Positions 56,526 through 64,000 of a stretch of 64,000 bases of DNA are shown in pieces. Under the pieces are notes generated by a model. It was given only the letters and a program-made list of their open reading frames with translations. It made no database searches and had not been told where the DNA came from. A program made the position numbers and the translations under genes. Each line of letters begins with the position of its first letter. Position 1 is the stretch's first letter. This DNA is from Ilex aquifolium (taxonomy: Eukaryota; Streptophyta; Magnoliopsida; Aquifoliales; Aquifoliaceae). The stretch lies in NCBI GenBank assembly GCA_951799425.1, contig OX637394.1, positions 40,659,642 through 40,723,641 on the forward strand, given 5' to 3'.

Positions 56526-59442
56526 CTTTGTTTCTCTTTTTCTATAATATTTGTGATGTTTTGTTTGCTTTTACTTGATGATTGAAACGAAATTGAGATT
56601 TATCCACTCTGCCTCGTCCGACCACCCAAACTTGAAGAGAACCAAGCAGCTGGATGATGTATAGCACCTCAAAGACCAAAGCAATTAAGGTTATCACTTT
56701 TGTCTCCCCCAATGCCCACTTTTAATTAGCTAATTCATGTGTCATAATTCTAATTTCGACACATTCCTGTATAATTAATCTAAGTATATCCTATTGAAGC
56801 ACATTGTATAAATGTCATGTTTTTTTTCAGTGATTGATTGTTCAACTTCTACCAATAGGCGATAGGTCAGTTTTTTTCCCTGGTAATTACACCAAAGGTC
56901 AGTTTTTCTCCATGTTTAAGATCGCAAAAAATAGATTTTTATATTCATTATATAATCAAAAAGTGATTGGTGATAGTAGCAGACCATTTGTTTAATTTCT
57001 TTATTTTCTCGAGGGAATTTGGCATACGTAATTGCTCTAAACTGATCGGTTAAGTATTGAAAATAAAAATGCACACTTTGGGTGTAACATCCCAGCACAT
57101 GGTGGCTTCTGCTTATGACTCGAGCATCATGTTTACTCGTGAAATTTTTGGTAATTACCGTGATGTTCTGATGACTAAGAAGTTTATGATTTATTTGCAA
57201 TGCTCTTATGATAAAATGTAATACATCCGAGGTTTTTCAATTGGTTTCTTTTTTGTGTTATATGAGTGGTTATGATGATATTTGGGTTTTGTTTACTAAT
57301 GTTGTTTGGTTTTGTTTATTTGGGTTGTATTGGTTGTTAAGGATGTCTACTAATGTTATAGTGACAAGATATGCTAACAAGATTTTGTGAAATGGGTTGG
57401 TTTTGATAACATTGTTCAATTATCTATTAAGGAATCTGGGGAGTATCTGTTCATTTTATATGCTTGTGAAAAGGCCTAATTTAAATGTCTAATATAGCCT
57501 AAAAATAAGAATGGAATTAATCCTAGAGGAAATCATATGTAAACAAACCCAAATGTTATGGTGCACCTGAACATACTTGGTAATATTATGATGAAGCTGC
57601 AATGAATGTGATTTTAGCTTACTTATTTAAGGAATTAATCATGCATAGAGAAACTTTTTAGAGCAGATACTTTTAGTATATTTGTCATTTTCATACGAAG
57701 CTTTTATTCATATAAAAATTGGTTTGGTGGGAGTGGAATTTGGTTTGGAGAAAACAACAAAATGATGCACTAAAATGGTCTTGGAATCATTTTCTTCGGA
57801 GGTTTTTTGAATTAAGGTTGTGAAATGGTGCATTTTTCACAAGCATTTTTCAGTTTCATGCTACATAAAACCTATATTAGGGTACAAGGCAGTAAATAAC
57901 AAAGTCATTCTAGAAACCACCAAAACCTATCTTCATAGCTAAATTTCATAAATTAGTAGAGCAATATTTTTAAACCTTAAATATCTTGCTTCTTGAGCTT
58001 GTCATTATGGTTAATATAGATCCAAAGTTGCCCTTTGCTTTTTTGTTTTTGAAGTGTTGTTCCTACAAGACAGTCAAATAGTTCACTTATGAAGCATTTG
58101 GACATCATACCGAAAGCATTGATCTTTTTAATTTTAAATCCTCGCTTTCATTAATATCGTGAAAACAATCATATTTCTAACTATATATAAACTCATAGTG
58201 TGAAAGTATATTTTCTATTTTTTCTCATGTTAAATGCTTCGAAATGGTGGATGCTTAACACTGACAAATTTTGCCACATGAGAAAACAATGGGCAACCCC
58301 ATCCTGTCAACCATATAATAGTGCATTAGATTAGTTCTTTATTTTTATGCGAAAAGTCTATCCCTTGATCAAATTTATTGTACTTTTAAGAAAATGTCAT
58401 CCATATCATATGTCCACAACACTACATCATTTCATTTTGATCACCACAACTTCGTAAGTGTTGGTTTTGATATTGATTGAGTGCTTTAATTGTTTTTGTG
58501 GACTTAAACAGTTTTGTATCTACTTACATGTTGGAATTTGTGAAGTCCTTGCAGGATTAATGTCGGATTTTGTGCGAAAGAATTCAAAGTAAGTAGTTGT
58601 TCTATTTCCCTTTGTTTAATTTACAAACATATATGTCAGGTATATGTAAACGAGTATTGTGTGAGAAGTATCATACCTGCTACTCATTGAATAACAGGTA
58701 CATATAACTATACTTACTCATTTTCATGGTTTGAAATCGATTCCTATGTTTTGGTAATTGTGTTTGGCATAAAATCGAATCAGCTTGTTTGGCTCAATTT
58801 TGGGCTCTAATAAAACCTCATAGCTATATGTGAGAATGAGTTCAATAAACTTGGATGGAAATATGTTTTACCAGATTAAAGCTCAAATCTATTGTGTTAT
58901 AACTTATAACTTTATAAGAGCTACAAAATTTGGAAACCTTAATTGTTTAGAACTATAAATATTGACCTTGTAAGTGTACTTTGGTCATGTTAAATCTTAA
59001 GCCTGACAAATTGTTTCCAACAGAGTAGTTGCCCTTTTAGGATTTTTCTGGTTCCCAACCATAATATAGGACTATAGTTATCAACATCTTTTTCAATTGA
59101 CAATCTTTGCCGTAGATTTCTCAAAAACATTCTTCTTCATCTTGATGTTTGTTCTGTTTAATTCTCATGGGTGAAACAAAATTTGGTGTCTTGATCACAA
59201 AATCTCCACCATTTGTTTTAGCAGATGCTTCACAGTGCTCAATTTTTATGGTTGGACTTCAAAAGAGATTCTAGGCAACTCATAAGATTGGTACATTGGG
59301 GGTATTAGGTTTTCTAAATTCATTGTAGTCTCCTGTAAATCCACTCAATTGTCTTGTTAGGAGGCTCTGGTGCTCAAACAGACTGTTCGTTGGTTATTAT
59401 TTATACTAAAGGGATGTATCATATTTTTGTTCATTTCCAAGG

Positions 59443-59581
59443 AAAGATAGAATGTTGCTAGACATGTTTGGAAGTGTCACGGCCAAGGTTGCTGCGCAAG
59501 GAGAGGATATTTTTGTTCATGGATGGCCAAGAGCACTTGCAACATCTCTTACAATTGCAATGAAAGCTTCTCTTCGGTAAA
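59443..59581 (+). pseudogene. Possible captured exon in the Helitron
   Basis: After an acceptor-like 'catttccaag', a frame reads 'KDRMLLDMFGSVTAKVAAQG', then 'EDIFVHGWPRALATSLTIAM' and 'KASLR' before a TAA. The composition is protein-like compared with the surrounding AT-rich sequence. A smaller exon-like piece lies at about 58557-58591 ('gcag|gattaatg...ttcaaa|gtaagt'). Family not recognised. If real, these are exons of a host gene carried by the Helitron rather than a working gene. Confidence 0.3.
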
Positions 59582-60000
59582 GGATGACTTGCATTTTCTT
59601 GGGTAAACTTGCATTAGCTTATTGATGCTTCTGTTGGGGCACATACTTGGGCCATTGAGTTTGGTTCTAATGTTTTGCATGGACTTTTGTTCCCATGGGT
59701 TAGGCTGGGAAATTGGAGGATTTTTCTTATTCTCTTTTAATGGTCAACAAATATACAGATAAGCATATTCAATTCGCTGGTGTGTACAAATTGTAACCAT
59801 TCAAAACAAAAATAGAAGATCCTTCAATTCTTGTAGGATTGAAAAAGAGCCTCTTACTTTCACTCTATCTCACTATTTTTGTGCCAAGATATTTTCTCTT
59901 TTATTCTTTCTATTTTAGCACCAGAATATTTCTTTTTCCACTATTACTCAAAATGACTCACGTGTAACGCACGTGTGCATCAACTAGTATAATAAAAATC

Positions 60001-60251
60001 CTAAATCTAAGTTTAGTTTCCAACGCGTGCGCACATACACAATTCCACTCCCCAATTAGAAACACCATGCCGATAAACATTGCCATAACCCACTCCGAAA
60101 TCCAAAAACCCACATGCTACAACAATCCTAAATCTAAGTTTAGTTTCCAACGTGCGCACACACACACAATTCCACTCCCCAATTAGAAACACCATGCCGA
60201 TAAACATTGCCATAACCCACTCCGAAATCCAAAAACCCACATGCTACAACA
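60001..60251. repeat. About 125-bp tandem duplication, two copies
   Basis: Copies at 60001-60127 and 60128-60251 both start 'ctaaatctaagtttagtttc' and end 'cccacatgctacaacaatc'. They differ only around the 'gcgcacatacac' stretch. It directly follows the Helitron. Confidence 0.85.
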
Positions 60252-60387
60252 ATCCAACGATGTGAATCCATGTTGGAGTAGGTCGATTTGTTGGTTTCTG
60301 TTCTACCCACCTTGGAAAGGCAGTGGTTGGCGACCAATTTGGAGGCAAAATGGAGTTACAGGACGTCGGTGGCATGGGGATGACGTC

Positions 60388-60390
<3 letters not shown>

Positions 60391-60418
<28 letters not shown>
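60391..60418. repeat. (AC)n microsatellite
   Basis: About 14 CA/AC units after 'gacgtctaa'. Confidence 0.9.
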
Positions 60419-60421
<3 letters not shown>

Positions 60422-60484
60422 GGAGATACAGGCATACAACTCTCTGTGTGTGTTGATTTTTATAATTTTTGTCCTTAAAGATAT

Positions 60485-60856
60485 GGGTAAAATATATTAT
60501 TGGTTATCAAAGTATGCATTTATTGTCTATTTGATCCTCAATCTTTTAATTGTGCTTATTTGGTTCTTAAGGTTCTAAATTTATGTCTATGTGGTCTAAA
60601 CTTTTGTTAAAAAATCGTTGACGGTTCTTGTTACGTGCAAATCAAGTGATTCTTAATTTTGTGTCTATTGGGATCTTAAACTTCTTAATTTGTGTTTATT
60701 TGGTCTTATGTGATTAGCGTGTGACCAGAGCCATTAACAATTTTTTGACGGACATTTAGATTGAACTACGTAAATATAAATTATGAATCTTAGGGATCAA
60801 CAGACACAACTGAAAGCCTAAAGACCAAATAGACGGGACCAAAAGTGTATTTTATC
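60485..60856. mobile_element. Mutator-like MITE, second copy of the 33.9-kb family
   Basis: It starts 'gggtaaaatatatt', ends 'gtgtattttatc', with inner arms like those at 33888-34254 ('tatttggtct', 'aaaaaatcgttgacgg', 'gaatcttagggatcaa'). The flanks 'taaagatat' (60476-60484) and 'tacagatat' (60857-60865) match at 8 of 9. Confidence 0.65.
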
Positions 60857-60866
60857 TACAGATATT

Positions 60867-60891
60867 GGGGGGGGGGGGGGGGGGGGGGGGG
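60867..60891 (+). repeat. Poly-G tract (25 G)
   Basis: This is the longest G run in the window, starting two bases after the target duplication of the MITE. Confidence 0.9.
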
Positions 60892-61111
60892 ATAAGATTG
60901 TGATCTAATCAAATATTTTCTTACAATAATTGTTCGACTTAATGTTCACGCGCCTCAGTAAGCGTGTGTTACACACGTACCGTCAGAATTAACAGAATCT
61001 ATTACTTTCGCACTTTATTCAAAACTACTTAGGGGGTTTAGTGAAAACCGTAATAGTTGAGGGATAGTTATGTATTATATCTCCCAAGTTAAAGGAGGGT
61101 CAATGCAATTT

Positions 61112-61383
61112 GCCCAAAAAAAGGCAATCACACTAACACCCCAAAAAAATTTAATAATTTTTATTTTATACCTTAAAAGATTAAATTTTTTATATTACAT
61201 CTTTCCTACATAAAAAATATTGTAATGTGGCATTGTATATTTCGTAAAAAATTACGAAATGAGTAAGAAAAATCATATTAAAATATTTTTAATACATTAA
61301 AAATATAATGTGAAAAATTTATTCTATGAGGATATAAAATAAAAATTCTTAATTTTTTGGAGTGTATGGAGTAATTTGCAAAA
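61112..61383. mobile_element. MITE-like palindrome related to 1440-1745
   Basis: The arms 'ttttattttataccttaaaa' and (reversed) 'ttttattttatatcctcata' match. The inner 'atattgtaatgtggcattgt' parallels 'gtattgtaatatgggcctt' of the first element. Ends are approximate and the target duplication is unclear. Confidence 0.45.
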
Positions 61384-61568
61384 AAATAAAATAAAAAAAT
61401 ATATTAAATGGCCATTGCCCACACTAGTTGGAGAAAATAGTGGATATAATGGTTATACCACATCAACAGTGTCATGCAGTATAGCTGTCCACTAATAAGT
61501 GATAAAAATTACAAGCGAATCCCACGAAAATTCATAGCTATCTCCATTTAAAGAAATATAGTCTATTT

Positions 61569-62171
61569 TGATGATGCACAAAATTGGTTTGCACACCACC
61601 TGTTAATTAAATAATATAAAATGCAATAAAGTAGAGGGAGAGAGAAAACAAAGTTTATAGTGGTTCGGTCAAGGTGACCTACTTCCACTTGGAATGACAA
61701 GGGTCGCCGGGATTTTATAAACTCCAGTGTGGAGAAAGAGCAAATAGTTACAAGCTTTTTGAGGGTGAGGAGAAAATGATGCTAGAATGAGTGTAATGTC
61801 CCCCAAGTGTTGGTGAGACTTACATTTTATAGTAGTCGCCTCATAATGGATATTAATTAAATAACTATTCAAGCGGTCACAACGGATTGGGGAGACTTAA
61901 ATAGTACTTAAATAGCTTGACGACCTCTCCTCTCCTCAACGGGCAAGAGAGTTATGATGTACTCCAAAAGACTTGGTCAAAGGATGAGGGAAAGTTGACT
62001 CTCTCAAGACGGCGATGATGAGGCTCCTGGATGCTCCATTGGTGGCGTAACTCCTTGATAGACTTGACTGGCTTGGACCTCATTTGAGCTGGACTTAATA
62101 GATCTCTTGAAATTGGGCCATTAGTTTAGACCTGACTTATAATAGAGTTGAGCCATTGGGCTTGCCCATCA
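61569..62171 (-). mobile_element. Solo LTR, 603 bp, same family as 33172-33777
   Basis: Read on the minus strand it starts TGATGGGCAAGCCC and ends TTTTGTGCATCATCA, with the 5-bp duplication 'tattt' at 61564-61568 and 62172-62176. It shares the 'caacacttgggggacat', 'agcttgta', 'gtcaccttgaccgaaccact' and 'acaggtggtgt' landmarks with the 33-kb copy. It lies in the opposite orientation, with no internal region: a fossil. Confidence 0.8.
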
Positions 62172-62176
62172 TATTT

Positions 62177-62660
62177 TATATATTTTGTAATTTTTTTATT
62201 AAATAATTACATCACGTGAACCATTACACTCAGTATTTACTCCACTCTGCTTGACCTTCAGGTTTTAACGTCACGGGCTCGAACATTGTAGTGTCTCTCC
62301 CCGTCTAGAGCGTCGCACTTGGTCCCACCTCCTCAACCACGTTCGGCACACGCGATGTGGGCCGGAGTTGAATAGATTACTCTGAAATTCTCTCTCCAAT
62401 TTTCACAACTTTCTTTCTTCCACTATCTTCAATCCTTATCAAGCCCCGATCTAAATCTAACTAAACAGCAAGTCAAATTCCAGTCGAAGCTGAATTCTCA
62501 TATCGGCCTTAGGTGGTGCGTCTTCAAATCTTTCTTTTGCTGTATCTTCAGATCTGTACTGAAACTTCCTCTTTGTGTATCTGATCTGTGTTAATTGTTG
62601 TTGTCTGTGTGTTCTGTCGGAATAATTTAGTTTACTGCTTTGCTCTGTACTATTTCCTTT
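62177..62660 (+). other. Possible 5' UTR and first intron of a gene beyond the right edge
   Basis: A CT-rich leader-like stretch ('aattctctctccaattttca', 'actttctttcttccactatc') at about 62380-62460 is followed by 'ggccttag|gtggtg' and a T-rich intron-like sequence. This is a common layout of plant 5' UTRs with leader introns. No coding exon is seen before the window ends, so this is speculative. Confidence 0.25.
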
Positions 62661-63242
62661 ATCGAAACCCTAGATTTGGAGTTGTGGCGGTTGAGGTATT
62701 CAATGTTTGTAGGCGGCTTACCTGTTTTTTGCTCTGTTACTTCTTATGGAGCACACATGAATTTTATATGTATATAGCAGCTTATAGCTACTTCGATCTG
62801 TACTTTAACAGTTGAAAACAGTTATTTTTGACAATAAGTTCTAGAGTAGAAATCTATTTTGTTATGTATGTATGTATGTATGTTTGTATGGGTACTCTTC
62901 CAGTGTCTATATATGGGGTTTGGATCCATGCACCTATAATTAAAGGTGGAAGAGATTAACTTATATTCTGATTCACATTCCTTTCTTTGTAGATATGATG
63001 TTCAATAAAACAGTGAGGGTGAACTAGATTAAATCACAGTTTTAAGGATCTGCTTTGTGTTCAATGATAGTGCTCCATATCTAATAAGATTTGGACTCGT
63101 GGTGATTGAGGTATTCAAATGTTTGTGGGTGGCTAAGGTTTTTCTTTTTTCTAAACCTATTTATTTGGAAAAAAGAAGAGTACTTGCATGGATTAAATGC
63201 TACTATGTCTTATTGAGCTATATATGAATATAATATCTATAT

Positions 63243-63850
63243 AGCAGCTTATAGTTACTTTTTTTTTTTTTTAATAGTGAAAGAGGAATTTTTATTAATC
63301 ACTGAAAAGATTACAAAAGAATGTTAGCGAAACAACTAAGTCAAATCCGAAAATACAAATACAACTCAACATGTACAAACAAAAAATTAACCAGCTACCA
63401 AGGAAATCTTCTTCCTTAATACCGGTAATCCACTCTGATCCTGCAGGAGCATAAGTCTACCCCCCAAAGGGAATGGTTCTACCACTGTGAGATCAATAGA
63501 AGACTTCAACTGGACTGCATAATTGGCCAGAAAATCAACCACAGCATTTGCCTCTCTGTACACATGGCAAATCTGGTAATCCAATCTCCTTAGTATCCCA
63601 AAAATATGATCCATAACACCCCATAACCTCCAAGCAATTTCTGCCTTTCCCAGAATCATTCTTACCAAAATCTGAGAGTCAGTTTCTATCAAAACACTAT
63701 AAGCACCCAGATCATACCTCAACAACATCCTGAGTTTATCCAGCAGAGCAAGACACTCTGCTTGCATATTGGTTCCTTCCCCATGAAAGGAAACAGCAGC
63801 TGCCACCATGTGCCCCTCAGGATTCCTTAAAACAGCAGCTTATAGTTACT
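63243..63850 (-). mobile_element. 5'-truncated LINE 3' end with 17-bp target duplication
   Basis: The element body is about 63260-63833 on the minus strand, ending in poly-A (T at about 63259-63272). It is flanked by 'agcagcttatagttact' at 63243-63259 and 63834-63850. Only the end of the RNase H domain and the 3' UTR were inserted. Confidence 0.85.
63387..63809 (-). pseudogene. LINE RNase H domain fragment, 140 residues
   Basis: Ribonuclease H fold of a plant LINE: 'NMQAECLALLDKLRMLL' (catalytic Glu), 'YSVLIETDSQILVRMI' (catalytic Asp) and the C-terminal 'CHVYREANAVVDFLANYA' with the usual His and Asp. The frame is open but lacks the start of RNase H and all of RT, so it is dead on arrival. 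The Met at 63809 is internal; the frame reads upstream to the truncation point. Confidence 0.85.
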
Positions 63851-64000
63851 TCGATCTATGCTCCGAGAGCTTAAAACAATCATTTTCTAGAACAAGTTCT
63901 AAAGTAAAACTTGGATAGCAGCTTCTAGTTAGATGAATTTTGGCGATGTATTTTTCGTTCTTTTGATATTTGTTATCTTCACATGGGGTGGACTCCTTGC

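Larger units (their letters stand above)
56029..59987 (+). mobile_element. Probable non-autonomous Helitron, about 3.96 kb
   Basis: The left end is A|TCTATATACTATTTTAAAA, the usual 5'-TC start of plant Helitrons. The right end has CACGTG (59959-59964), loop TAACG, CACGTG (59970-59975), then 8 bases and CTAG|T (59984-59987). That is the expected hairpin plus CTRR terminus, inserted between A (56028) and T (59988) without target duplication. No Rep/helicase is present. Spliced-looking pieces inside (56.2-56.5, 58.56-58.59 and 59.44-59.58 kb) suggest captured host exons. Confidence 0.6.
62670..63930. repeat. Diverged tandem duplication, second copy split by a LINE
   Basis: 'gttgaggtattcaatgtttg' (62690) recurs as 'attgaggtattcaaatgttt' (63103). 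'agcagcttatagctacttcg' (62777) recurs around the LINE as 'agcagcttatagttact' plus 'tcgatctatgctccgag', followed by similar 'acaagttctaaagtaaaact'. The period is about 0.4-0.5 kb without the LINE. Confidence 0.65.

Noticed and set aside
59968-60435. Minus-strand frames encoding 'GFWISEWVMAMFIG'-like repeats
   Set aside because: They arise from the tandem duplication of about 125 bp plus the AC microsatellite. No family is recognised.
1-64000. tRNA or rRNA genes, CRISPR arrays, bacterial-type operons
   Set aside because: Only tRNA-like box B stretches of SINE-like pieces were seen. No full tRNA fold, rRNA sequence or regular spacer-repeat array is present, and the genes are spliced plant nuclear genes.

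Overview
The window is nuclear DNA of a flowering plant, most likely a eudicot. It has spliced genes with GT..AG introns, two chloroplast-targeted products, AT-rich introns and intergenic DNA, and dense plant-type transposable elements: L1-type LINEs, solo LTRs, hAT-, Mutator- and Harbinger-like MITEs, and a Helitron. There are no operons, rRNA genes or CRISPR arrays.

Four host genes can be reconstructed exon by exon. (1) The gene for chloroplast translation initiation factor IF-2 (FUG1-like) lies on the minus strand at 13364-26429, with 12 coding exons giving 1013 residues. (2) A NIPA/IAP-like C3HC zinc-finger protein (ILP1-like) lies on the plus strand at 34492-42787, with 7 coding exons giving 965 residues. 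(3) The 51-residue RNA polymerase II/IV/V subunit 12 lies on the plus strand at 46847-48814, in 3 exons. (4) The photosystem I antenna protein Lhca3 lies on the plus strand at 50103-51800, in 3 exons giving 273 residues. The products act separately: IF-2 in plastid translation, Lhca3 in thylakoid light harvesting, subunit 12 in nuclear transcription, and the zinc-finger protein probably in the nucleus. IF-2 and ILP1-like are divergent neighbours here. From memory their Arabidopsis homologues, At1g17220 and At1g17210, are also adjacent.

Layout. 1-2.2 kb is intergenic with a SINE-like piece and a MITE. 2.2-12.2 kb is an array of three related units of about 2.4 kb. A 5'-truncated LINE sits in unit 1 and a solo LTR in unit 2; units 1 and 2 each carry a 53-codon ORF behind a TATA box. 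13.4-27 kb is the IF-2 gene and its upstream region; its introns hold a nested Harbinger-like element and a G-rich minisatellite. 27-34.3 kb is packed with elements: a hAT-like element, a decayed LINE with RNase H, a 157-bp tandem duplication, a MITE split by a solo LTR, and another MITE. 34.3-44 kb is the ILP1-like gene. 45-46.6 kb is a palindromic MITE hit twice by hAT-like elements. 46.6-51.8 kb holds subunit 12 and Lhca3. 52.1-54.0 kb is a foldback-like element with TIRs of about 0.5 kb. 56.0-60.0 kb is a probable Helitron that may carry captured exon pieces. 60-64 kb holds more repeats, a second solo LTR of the 33-kb family, a possible 5' end of a gene running off the right edge, and the 3' end of a third LINE.

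I did not find a clearly new biological system. The items most worth following are the 53-codon ORF repeated in the array, the Helitron cargo, and the layered insertions whose target-site duplications and empty sites give relative ages. All calls come from reading the sequence; no database search was run.
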